From Gentiana macrophylla (taxonomy: Eukaryota; Streptophyta; Magnoliopsida; Gentianales; Gentianaceae): a stretch of DNA of 64,000 nt. Shown here one piece after another: positions 47,638-59,101 of this stretch (position 1 is the stretch's first letter; every line of letters begins with the position of its first letter). The notes under the pieces are model-generated. The model was not told the DNA's origin, searched no databases, and saw only the letters and a program-made list of their open reading frames with translations. A program made the translations under genes and the position numbers. The stretch spans positions 62,001 to 126,000 of the forward strand of contig JAOBSW010000853.1 in NCBI GenBank assembly GCA_026214975.1. The letters run 5' to 3'.

Positions 47638-50600
47638 CTAAAACCAATCACTCGCACACACAAGACCAAGTTGAAACACAAGAATCTCATGCAATACTCG
47701 CAGAATTCAGCTAGCCACAGCCATAAACGGATCGCTATCCGTGGGGACTCGAGACTATCTTCATATCACGCTCCAAATGACCAAGTCAAAGGAACCGCCA
47801 ACACACACACGAATCTCCGGCGAGACCCTGGTCCTTGCTTCAAGCAATGAATCCACTTACTATATCAGCTATATAGAAAAGGTGGAAGAACCGTATAAGG
47901 TTCAGGAATGAACCCTTCAGATCCATGTATCTTTGCTCGGCCGCGCTCTAAGGCACTCACGTGTTTTGGCTCAGTTGTAGAATTTACTGATGACCCATAG
48001 GCTAGAACATTTCCAGCTCAACGTATCACTTAATCAAAGTGATCGCAAACCTGCATCAGTAGCTCCCACTCTCGCCTTCATATAAGACTCGGGATATACG
48101 TCAGTATAACTATGTTTATTTAATTCCAAGTTTCAATAAACTAGAAACTTTCCTTAACTTGTTTAAGGATATTCTCGACATCTACCATATTTACTTTCAT
48201 ACTTGCTCATGACTATTCATGAATTATGAACATCCGGCATTACCTCTATGGTGGTTCCTATCACCGTAGCAAAGAAACCTTCCATAAGCATCATCTTTCA
48301 CCTTATCCTTGGGACCAACGTCCTAACATAGATAGATCTTGAGAACACGGCTAGCAAGATCCCTTTACGCGATCTATGCTAAACTTCATTTAGCATCACA
48401 TCTATATAGGTAAACTATAATCTAACAATGTGATTAAATCTATCGCTATAGATTCTTATTTCTAAAATAAGAACCGCTAATCCAAGTGCTTTCGTAAAGA
48501 CCTTGAACTACCAAACATTAATTGACTGTGACATGGGTGACAATTCTCGAGAGAGATATCCAATACCTTACTCGAAAATCGTAACACACTCCCACTATCC
48601 ATCTTGCACATTGGGCATATCCTTCTTTTGACTAAATCAAACTTCTTTGATTATCAAACAAAGAAATTGTCTAGAGAAACTTGTTTGAGTCCATAAATGG
48701 ATCTCGTGGGCTTACATATCGTGTTATCGTCTATGAACATCGAGCTGTCTGCCCGACGTCTTCAACACTATCATATAGCCATGATACGAAGTTATAACAA
48801 GCTTAGTCTGAATAGAATCGGGCTCGGTGTGACAAAGATAAAGACAATTATAAGGTTTACACCTCATGCCCTTCACCGTCCACTATAGCCTTATGGTAAT
48901 CATATTACTATCCATGTCGACCTTTCAGGGACACTCCCTCAGGTAAAGGCAGACTAGGTTCACAACCCGATTGTCACCGATGGAATCTAATTCGAGATAT
49001 TATGGCTCTAGCCATATCTCTCAATCTTGCCTCTCAAACATTCTTTCACAAGTCGTGAGATATTCATTCTTCAAGATGAACATACCAACAAATTTTTTCG
49101 GGCTTGAGGTTATCCATGCAGACTTACAGAACTTTTGTGTGCACCTTTGGCGATGATCTACACCTCATCGCTATGCGCGCCCCGCTTTCATGTTCCAATG
49201 GTTGAATATATCTTTGTGGATCTCAAACTGTTTTGAGATCTCGATTCACTCCCACTGCTTCTTTTGGAAGAAACACTTCCTCTAAGACAAACATGTTTGG
49301 AGACAAACACCTTTTGCTCAGCGGACCAAGAAATAATATCTAGCATACTTGCTTTGAGATATTCCACAAAGTTGCATATGTCGTACTAGGCTCCAAGCCT
49401 TTCGACTTTGCTTATGACAACTTCAAATCATCGGTTAAGACAGATTTGACATTATCCTCTTCCATATCTAATATGGAATTTATTCAACCTTTATTCTTTG
49501 GAACTCGGTTAAGTATAAGGCACTATCCGAAGCGGGTAAGGGATATTTCGTGATGGCTTGCGCCACACCTTTATCATATAAAGTGTTATTTCCATTTTGG
49601 GAACACAATCTAATTGCGTATCCCAAAGATGGTATCCTTGAAGGAGAATCTTATTCCTTTCGCAGACGACTTACGAAACACCCTTCGGTATTAATTACTT
49701 CAATCCAATTGAAGATTAATTCCTAAGTAGCTCGTCAATCTCATATTCGTACTAGCTCCAACTTTTCAAAGCTTTCAATTGTCGTACTTCAATAAGTACA
49801 TTCAACTATTTCTAAAAATAGTCATGAGATTAACAAACAATTATTTGTAGCATTAATTGTCACAAGCCAACAAACATCGGTATGTTTAGGCTTTAGACAA
49901 TTTTTCTAGATTTTACAACCTTTTCATAAAAAGGGTATTTTAGTCATCTTTAGGTAAGATACGTATTACCCACATGATTCATAATCATATGGTTCAACAT
50001 CATCGAATGACGTTTAATTACACGCTTCCTCCCAGAGAGACTATGTCAGAACAACCACAAATATTAAGGATAATGACCACACAAATATTTAGTTGAGATC
50101 TTATCACATATATCAACTATATAGTGACATCAATCTAGTATGTTAGATTCAAGTGACCTTCCAACTTTATCGGAATAACATTTATTCTTTACAATTGAAC
50201 ATGTCTCTCAAATCCTGACGGATAACTGAAAGTACGTTCTTTATAAGAACCGGAACATAATAACATTTATTTAGTTCCCTTATCAGTTTACTAGATCCGC
50301 AATATGGTAAGTATTACAACATTTGCTTCACCTTCCATATCTCAGTATTTAATCTTTCTAATTTAATCACACTCGTAAGATATCATATATCTAAGAGTTG
50401 ACTTGAGCTTAGATAGATTTATCTCAACTCACTTGCCTAGAATAGAAACCTCAATAAGCTCTATATTTAAGCACATGCCCTAACCTTCCCTTTTTAATCC
50501 TTTAAGCACTTGTAAATATTTCTTAGTGTAGTCTTCATAAGACTTAAGAAAAATCACATGAGCTATGTCTTGATTTCCTTTCATAAAGAAAATCTAAAGT

Positions 50601-52460
50601 TTATTAAATAGTTTACTTAACCTTTTAAATCGTATTTAAAACATTAACTATTTAATTAACCTTTAAGCAATGATTAAAGAAATAAGTCGATATTTAAATC
50701 TTACAATTTTGAAAACAACCTTTCCAAAATTGGATGTAGTCATTCTTATCCAACGCTTGAATTAATTTTCATCGTATGGTGAATGATCATCTTGGATCGT
50801 ATCCAATATATGACTAATTCGTTGAAACTTATTTCAAATGATTTAATCATATCATGAGCTTCGCTTTCATTAATAATTAAAGTCTCGAGCACCGCATCAA
50901 TTATGTAATCTCCTTGTCTCTAACTACTATAACGGGATTGCTCATGCCATTGCTTCTTTTAAAAGAATTAAAATTACTTAACCATATTTGAGAACGTTTT
51001 CAAAATTAATGATCATAATTTGGTTTTACTAATCGAGAATAAAACATAAATATAAAGTTTGCTAAAACTACAACACAAAAATGAAGATAAAAGAGTGTTG
51101 TTGTCTATACACGCAAAATCAAATATGGTCTTTGGGATTATGATTTTGCTCCCACTAGTCAACTACTTCCAATTGACTTTCAAGAATTATTAATTTCTTT
51201 AGTGGACAAGATCCCACTAAACTACCCCGACCCCGCTTTGGGTGGTGGGCGAAAATAGCATAACAGTAGACAACTCTTTTGTCAATCGTGATCTTATACG
51301 ACTCTTGTTGTTTGACTAGTCAACTCTTTGACAAATTTTCATCTTATGAAATAGTCAAACCCTTGCCTCTAAATCCAAACGACCCGCTTTGGCATTGGTG
51401 GCCGAGAGAATTCTTAGTCAAGTCATAACCCCAATATTCGTGAGATCTCATACGATCATATGTCGATAATGACGATATACCCGAGGTAGGTCAACCCCTG
51501 CTTTGGTCGATGAGTTGGATCGAACAAGCGGCTCTTCACCGTCATTATAATATGGGAGGCAATTTCAACTTGATTCTTTTGAGGTGGAAGTATTTATGTA
51601 AATTAATTCATTTAATTAATTTAATTATGGTCTCATCATTAATATGTCTATCTCTATAAACATACATCCTACACATTTATCCAGATCGTGCCTAGTCATG
51701 CATCTATCGTATCATATAAAATAAATACAAGCACAAAATAAATAAATGCATAAAGTAACCGGTATGATCATGGACTTTTCTAGGTGCGGTTTCGAATACA
51801 AACCCAGCGAAACCGCGCGTCACAATCTAAAGGTAATGCAACCGCCAATAGGATCTTTAATGCGCCATTCTCCAATGGGATCTTTATTTTTCGCCTTTCT
51901 TTGGTCTCCATCTTCCGCTCCATTCTTGTTACATTTAATTCTATCTAATAAAATAAATACACCCGCCGCACACAGGGGAGTCAACGGAATGTGATAAATG
52001 CAGAAAATAAACTAGGTCACGTTCTTCATAACGGCCTCAGGACAATTTTTAAACCAACAGAAAAATTAAATCATTCACATCTATCCTATCGGTCGAGTCC
52101 ACGATCAATCGGTCCATATAATCATATTATATCTACTATATCTAATCCATACAATAAAATCTTATGAAAAAGATAAAATTAAAATTTAACTACTTGCGTC
52201 TTAATTAATCAATTAACATTTAATCTATTAAATAATTTTATCCAATCAATTAACTAATTAACATTTAATTAATTAAATGATTTTAATCAAATAAAATTAA
52301 CGATTAATTTTAAACCGATTTTAATTTTAATTTTAATTAATTAGAACTATTCCAAAATAAATCAAAATTAAAATTATTTCTCTTTTGTTTTTTCCTTTTA
52401 TTCAGTAATCAAAAGGGATGCATTTGGCTTCCTAAACAAATTTAAGCAAGTTCTTGCCAC

Positions 52461-52688
52461 TTTCCAAAATCAAAATTTTGAAAGCAGCCTAAGCGCTTTA
52501 CAAATCAAATATTTGAAAAGGACTAGGTTTATTCCAAATCAAATATTTGGAAAGGCCAAATAATTTTGGTTTAAGCAGGCTCGCCACTTTCCAAAATCAA
52601 AATTTTGGAAGTGGTTTGCAAGCTACGCCTTTCCCAAATCAAATATTTGGAAAGGCGCAGCGCTATTCAAACAAATTTTGGAAAGCGC
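52461..52688 (-). repeat. row of six hairpins in the LARD leader
   Basis: Six imperfect palindromes follow one another: 52461-52483, 52501-52516, 52531-52554, 52584-52614, 52627-52656 and 52659-52688. Their cores are AAAATCAAAATTTT or CAAATCAAATATTTG, with longer stems such as CCACTTTCC...GGAAGTGG and GCCTTTCC...GGAAAGGC. They lie about 0.4-0.6 kb downstream of the primer-binding site in element orientation, where retroelement RNAs keep dimerisation and packaging signals. Confidence 0.6.
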
Positions 52689-52839
52689 CATTATTATTTG
52701 ACGCCATGACAAGATCCCGTCGCCAAACTATTTTCAACCATGGTACCTACACGACACAACTAAACAAAGGAAATTAATAATCACAACTATGAACCATATT
52801 AAATCACAAAATACACAAAACAAAGCTGGGGCCACGCGA

Positions 52840-52960
52840 TCACGCCAAGACCGCCGGAGCCGAGGCCGCCGCCGCCGCCGCGGCGATCACACGGTGGTGG
52901 TGCGCCGCCGATCGGCCGAGCACCACCATTGCCGCCTTTTTTTTTTTTTTTTTTTCTTTG
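52840..52960. repeat. CCG-rich island and poly-T in the LARD leader
   Basis: A GC-rich block (CCGCCGCCGCCGCCGCGG and similar) ends in a run of about 21 T. It stands out sharply from the AT-rich interior. Confidence 0.7.
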
Positions 52961-53060
52961 TATCAATTTTGCGAATTAAAAATCTTTCATCTTTTAATCA
53001 CGTGATTTAAACGATAAAATTAACTACGATAATAACATGCTTATTGCTTAAGCTCAAGCT

Positions 53061-53073
53061 TTCTCGATACCAC
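53061..53073 (-). other. primer-binding site of the LARD-like element
   Basis: On the minus strand GTGGTATCGAGAA directly follows the LTR; TGGTATC is the start of the initiator tRNA-Met complement used by copia elements. Confidence 0.6.
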
Positions 53074-55064
53074 CGTTAGGAAATCTACGCGAAACGCAAT
53101 GAATTTAAAATTTTGATTTCCTTTACCCAAGATCGACTTCGTTTAAGCAATAAACAAATAGATAGTGAGACGGTGGTTACCTTGGTTGATCTAAAAGATC
53201 GACGCTTTGACCGTCTAGGAGAGTAGTTACGCAGTAGCCGCCCAAGTGTTCGGCCTCTACCGCTTAGTCCACACGAACACTACCGGAATCCCATCATGGA
53301 TTGCTATTTGAAAACTCCGTTGCTTTAGACCGGCCTTTCCCCTCTCTCCAACTCTCCATAGGATGCTCTCTACTTTACACAAGAACTATTAGCTCTTGGA
53401 ATTATGATGTACAAAAGAGCTTGACACCCACACTATATTTATAGTGTAATGTGGCGCCTCAATGAAGAGTGGAGGAGAAGAAAACCTTTTCCCAATAAAA
53501 TAAGGAAAATATATTTGATTGATTTATCTCATTTATTACAATATCTCATATTAAATAAATCTGTGATATCATGTCAATATCTTATATTGATTATTTCCAA
53601 GATATTGTCAAGATCTTATATTGACAATATTTATCTTTTATTATATTACCATAAATCAATTTACACACGTGTATATATCACATATATATTACACATATAA
53701 AAATCTATTATTATCATATATACATACATTGGTGCGCATCATGCAAATCACCAATTTGCAAATGTGTACACACGCATGTATTCATATTTATAAATATTAA
53801 TATCTAATATTAATATATGGTATAATACCATTAATTAAATTGCACAATCCAAGTGTATCTTATACACTCCAAAATTGCGCTACCTTTAGCCAATAAATTG
53901 GCATCCGTAATATTCTTTAATTAATCAATATTATTAATATCTTGTATTTAATTTATTCATAATAAATAAATACCACAATATTAATTTACCACTATAACCT
54001 TTATAGTCTCGAGATAAACTTTCCTTATTTGGTTATCATTTATAACCACATTTTAATCCGGCTAGATGTTCATATGTGTGTGACCCGATAGGCTTCGAAT
54101 ATGTTGGCCGTAGACACAAAGTGCAAATTACTTAAAATGCCCTTCATGCCTAACGATCACGGGATAGCGTCTCTAGCAACACACCGTGACCCCAATCATC
54201 GGAAGAGTCAAATGCAATGACTACTACCTTTCATGTGAAACGATTACCGTGTAACTTACAATCCTATCATTGTAATAATATCCATACGGTCGTTAGTCGA
54301 AAGTGTCAAAACATCAACGACCGTATCTTATAATCCTGGATATCATGCTCTCGAAGTAACTCATTTACTCCCACTTTGCAAAGATTCACGAGAGTAAGAC
54401 ATTCCTTATAAGAAGGCCATTTCGGATATTCGATCCCAATCATAGTGGACGCGATTCCCGGACGACCAATCATGTATACTCCGCGACGCTTCAATATCAT
54501 ACCCAATCACTATCGCATGATCGCCCCCGTGGCTGTGGAAACCTCAATAGTGTCAAAGCATGACAATCCACACCGTGATGCCATGAAGACTCCGGTCTTA
54601 AGGATAATTACACAACCGTCACATAGTGTGACACTTATCCGTGTAAGTGGGGTCGCCTAACGACGCATTCTCTAATACACGCCCACGCATACCCAAGTGT
54701 CTCTACACTTCGATAGAGCGAGATCTATCCCCGCCCTTAAAGACGTAAGACATCCAATACGTGCTAGTCCTGCTTATACTATCAATGCCCTGTTTAATAG
54801 TACATCGCCTGTAGACATTTAAGTATCAAACTTATTAAAGTGATTAGAGATCTCATCAACCATAATCGCTATCATGGTTTCTCTATCACGATTTAATACT
54901 AAGGACGTTATCATATAACAATTCATAATTGGTTCTTTAAAAGAACATATATATGACAACAGAAAAGCCATTTAATATATGTATAAACGTAAAGAAATAG
55001 TATAAATGATCCGACCCGGTCGGATCCGGTCCAACCCGATTGGGTTTAGGACACTATTCCAACA
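53074..55064 (-). repeat. 5' LTR (in element orientation) of the LARD-like element
   Basis: 1,991 bp; matches 45638-47623 almost throughout. Its terminal base reads C (CGTTAGG) instead of T. Most other differences are one- or two-base indels at C/G-rich spots. Confidence 0.9.
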
Positions 55065-55084
55065 ATATGTACACCAGAGCTTAC

Positions 55085-56170
55085 CACGGCGGCGAGGTCC
55101 TGGTCTGACAGCTCGTATAACCGGTTGTGCCCAGGGGAAGTTCGCTCCTCGGGAGAGTCCTCAATGTTTTCTATGGTCTGTCGACCAGCCTTCCTTTTCT
55201 TAGATCGACTCTTCCGAGCCGAGGAAGAGGCTATCTTCTTCTTTCGGCTAGGCTCGATCGCATCCTCTCGGTCTCTCGATCTTCATCCACATCTATCCTC
55301 TCCGCTTCCCCGGATGAGTCGTGCTGGTTGCTCGGATAGGAGAGATGGACTGAGGGGGGTCGGACGGTCCCAAAGCAGCTCGGAGAGGCTCCGTCAGTAT
55401 GTGCTCTCGCCGCTCAGGCTCCGGATAGGCTCGTCGGGGTTAATGAAGGAACCGCTTCATCATTCACGCCCTCCAAGAGATCAAGCAAAGGAAGTCACCG
55501 CCAATGTAAATAACAAGAAATGTTAGAGGATGTTTTACAAATAGCAAAATACGATAAGAATGGACTTTAAAGTCCTACACATCTTGTACTCTTCCTTGGT
55601 TAACTCCTTGTAGGGGTTGGGCCCGCAGATAGGGCAATCGGGCAAATGTAATCAACTCGTAAGAATATTTTTCTCTCCGATATAAACCCCACTTTTGCGA
55701 ATGTCGTCTAGCGATTTCGATCCACGTCGCTTGGTCGCGGATCGCCCAAGTCGGAGGAGTTCCACCGCCTAGGTTTCGAGCCACCTCGGACATATGAAGA
55801 AGAATCTGGTCTTCCAACCTTTGTACGAGGTATCTCCGGCTCCGTAAATTGAACGTCAGGCATGAAATCCCCAGCGAGGAAGCAATAGTACCCGGCCGCC
55901 CAGGCACTTGTTTGCGTTGAAAGAACAGTCGAAATGTTTGAACTTTGAAGCGGATGCAGCACATCTACACCAAATGGCAAAACCCACTATTGCCCTTATC
56001 CCGTTGGGCACGATCCGCCAACCCTAGGTTGTAATGCTCGGGACGTATAAAATGGGCTGGGCAGATAGGAATCGTAAACCGCATAAAAGTCGCTCCTCGT
56101 ACATGGCGCAAGATACCACGCCGGAGCTTGATAGGCATAAACGCCGGGGCCGGGATAATGGGTTTGAAAA
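55085..56170 (-). pseudogene. antisense ORF of the Tat-type element, 5' part
   Basis: Reading on the minus strand from about 56170, frames give FTIPICPAHFIRPEHYNLGL, then CCIRFKVQTFRLFFQRKQVP, then the SEVARNLGGGTPPTWAIRDQ region. Near 55150-55250 a basic KK-SSSARKSRSKKRK segment could be a nuclear localisation signal. It ends at CGCCGTG|GTAAGC, a donor at 55084. This layout matches plant retroelement antisense-ORF proteins. Several frameshifts. The coiled-coil exon follows at 45577 after the nested copia-type element. Confidence 0.55.
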
Positions 56171-56774
56171 GTGGATTTGTTAGGTTGTATTGTTTACGAT
56201 GACGCGGTCAAATCTGTGGGAGTTATTTTGGTATCAATGCCATGGCAGTCGCTCTGTGATTTGAGCCATAAAAGCTTTGGGTGGAAAGGACAAACCTGTA
56301 AGATGAGGAAGAAGGGGAGGATTGAAAAAGAAAGAAAACAGTCTCTCAAGATCGAATTTCTGGTAGTGGTGATTTCTCCTTCTAATTCCGGCCCGATTCA
56401 AACAACGCTCGATGGAACTATCAAGAAGAATTATAGGTTCGCTCATTAACAACGGAAAAGACTTAGAGAAACAAGAGAAGAAAGAAAACTTACTTGAGAA
56501 ATCAAGGAATGGAAGAATAGAATGGCAACCATTCCGACTTCACACTTGATTTAAAGAGTAACGTCTGAAAGGATTGATGAGACTAGAGTTATAAAACCCC
56601 AAAAAGAAGTCTTGAATAACCGCCCATTATTGTGTCACGACGCTGCGTTTCACGCACTTAATACGGGCGCCTAAATGGTAGCAAGGACACGTGTCATGGT
56701 AAGCATATTACTTTGAGACGTCCGAGCCGATCTCAGTCTACCCAACTCCAAGCGGTCCGCTGCACTGGGGCTTA

Positions 56775-57383
56775 TGACGATGGTGGAAATAGACTCGACT
56801 ACGTGTCACTCTTATAACACCCCAAGATTGAGAGAGAAAGATAAGAATGAAGCATTTATGGCCGGGAGCCCACACCAAGAAACCCTACCCAGGAGGGAAG
56901 TCTCAAGACGACCTTTCCGACTACCGTGATCGCAAAGGCAAACTCGGTCTAGTCCTGAGGTAGATACGCAACTCAGTCGAAGCTGGCCGAGGAGCCCGCC
57001 GAAGGCCGATCGGCTCTTTCCTTAAGTGATAAATAACACATGTGCTATATTAGAGGAGAATCACTGGATTACCGTAAGGAAATCCCATAATTCGAATATA
57101 ATCATAATTATCTTTTGTGAGAGATAAACACGTGATGATCCTTGTGGTTTAAGGATTATACGACTTGTTTAACAAGAAAAGGGTGAGACGCCCCCTATAT
57201 AAACAACCCTAAGGAACTACGAATGACTTGATTCCAATTTAGCTATTGGACACGTAGGCAACTTGGGAGAAACTAACTCGCTGCCGCCTTAATCACACCA
57301 AATCACCATCCCAATTGTCTCGTTTCTAGTTTGAATCGCCTCAGAGGTTATTTGGATCCGTGAGGTGATATCCGACATCATCA
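56775..57383 (+). repeat. 3' LTR of the Tat-type gypsy element
   Basis: 609 bp. Same termini as the 5' LTR, with numerous small indels relative to it. TATA-like CCCTATATAAACAACCC lies near 57193. Confidence 0.9.
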
Positions 57384-57415
57384 ACGTTGTCCGACACAAG
57401 TTTGTGAACGTTACA

Positions 57416-58135
57416 AAATCAATCGCCATCAACACTTCTACATTTTCCAAAATATCATTATCATACGAGAGGCAAAACTTAATGTCTAAACCGCAATTTC
57501 TCCAATGTTTGAATCAACTCGCGGCAGTTTCAATACGGCTAAGAAGCACAAACTCAATCCACAATAGTTGTATTTCAATGAATGACACGACAGGACGACG
57601 GACTCAGCTTTTGCCACGGGATGCACTGGCCCCACTCAAATTTTCGAAAATAAATTACTAATATAAATAAAACCCAGATGATATTATTTTGCATAATTTC
57701 CATAACAATTATTCATTAAGCTCAACCTGCTGTAGTTTTCATACTTATCTTAATATGATGGATTCAAGATTTGGCTATTGAGTTTTTCCCATTATTTTAC
57801 ATCTTGATTAATATTAGATAATAACAAATGTACTGTCGTAGTAGTAGAATTTTCCTAAGAGTTGTCAAGCGATCATAAACAATGAACACTTACATCTTGA
57901 TTAATATTAGATAATAACAAAATGTACTGTCGTAGTAGTAGAATTTTCCTTTTTTTTGGTTTTCTTTTTTTGTTTTGTTTTTTTTTTTTGTTTTGTTTTT
58001 TTGTTTTTGTTTTTTTGATGATGTAGTAGATTTCCTAAGAAGAGTTAAGCGTTTAACAAGGTTGCTTTGTTTTCTAATTCTAGGTAGGTACCGTATATAC
58101 TTTAGTACTTAGTACCGTGTATATATGAATTAAAT
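57416..58135. other. non-coding AT-rich stretch
   Basis: No gene. A segment of about 55 bp (TTGATTAATATTAGATAATA and on) is duplicated at about 57805 and 57899. A T-rich TTTTGTTTT tract follows at 57950-58016. Confidence 0.5.
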
Positions 58136-58418
58136 TGTAATCAACCAAAAAGTTTTGGAGCTGTATCAATGCTCGTTCTTATGACAATGTCACGTTTTAA
58201 TGCCTTTATTTTCGTCTACGTCGACGATCTTATTGTTATAGACACTAATTAACACGTCTTTAACATTTTGTTGATCTTCTCCCAATCGGTTTCCATTAAA
58301 CTACTTTGGTCCCCTCACTTAAATTTTTCTGGCAACGAAACCACTTTTCACCAATCTTGAACTTTTGCTCTCTCGAATTTGTTATATGAAGAATCTTCTC
58401 ACCAAGGCTACGTCATAA

Positions 58419-59015
58419 TCTAAATTACAAAAATTTTTCGTCCTGTAACTCGACGCGCTTTGCAATTTTGGCCATTATTTTCTCCACACCATATCACGTC
58501 TTATAAGTGCTTTTTTTTTTTTTTGTAAAAATAGTTCTGGCGCCTAAAACGCCGATCGACACATTTTCCGCCAAAAATTGCCATCTCATCCCAAATTAAC
58601 ACGTCATCCTTCCACGCCAAAGACAAATCGCCACATAAGCATTGGTCCTCGTTTTTTCTTCGACGACGATTTCAGTCCTATAAGTGGTTTTTTTTTTTTT
58701 TTTTTTGCAAAAATAATACTGAAGGCCACATAATTAAGCATTTTTTTGCAAAGAATAAAATACTTACAATTTCAAATTCTATAAAGCTTTCGTTTTTTTT
58801 TTAAAAATAATATGAAGGCCACATAATTAAGCATTTTTTTGCAAAGAATAAAATGTTGCAATTGAGAGGGGTTCAACCTACGACCAAAGACTAAAATTTT
58901 AGACACTTCTCCATCCGAAAGCTACAATCACATACGTGATTTAAAGAACAACATGTTTTTTAGACATGTTCTATATAAAAATATTATAGAAAATCTAATA
59001 GTACAAACAATTTTA

Positions 59016-59101
<86 letters not shown>

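Larger units (their letters stand above)
45638..55064 (-). mobile_element. LARD-like copia-type element without coding capacity, 9.43 kb
   Basis: Near-identical direct LTRs lie at 45638-47623 and 53074-55064, with an exact 5-bp duplication ATATG (45633-45637 and 55065-55069). Orientation is minus: read that way the LTR starts TGTTGGAATAGTGTCCTAAA, is preceded by the polypurine tract CAAGTGGGAGAT, and the other LTR is followed by TGGTATCGAGA. The 5.45-kb interior has no frame over about 80 codons with recognisable motifs on either strand. Long LTRs with a non-coding interior fit a LARD (large retrotransposon derivative) that must borrow proteins. Near-identical LTRs suggest a recent insertion. 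Confidence 0.88.
38308..57383 (+). mobile_element. Tat-type Ty3/gypsy element, 19 kb including a nested insertion
   Basis: The LTRs at 38308-38923 and 56775-57383 both start TGACGATGGTGGAAATAGAC and end TCCGACATCATCA. Exact 5-bp duplications ACGTT flank the whole (38303-38307 and 57384-57388). Order: LTR, PBS, gag, protease, RT, RNase H, integrase, tandem repeats, antisense ORF, LTR. Pol ending in a C-terminal integrase domain without a chromodomain, a 3' tandem-repeat tract and an antisense ORF are marks of the Tat lineage. A 9.4-kb copia-type element (45638-55064) is nested in it; without that the element is about 9.6 kb. Confidence 0.9.
38150..57415 (+). mobile_element. second LTR of the older element, split by the 19-kb gypsy insertion
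   Basis: The left piece, 38150-38307, repeats the LTR at 37850-37990 (TATAAGTGTGAGATATATAT, CCATTTTAGACCAGACGAGG). The right piece, 57389-57415, ends GTGAACGTTACA, matching GAGGGCATTACA. So the older element's second LTR was the target of the Tat-type gypsy element. Confidence 0.6.

Noticed and set aside
52789..53010. Arg-rich frame across the CCG island
   Set aside because: Low-complexity translation of the GC-rich leader of the LARD-like element.
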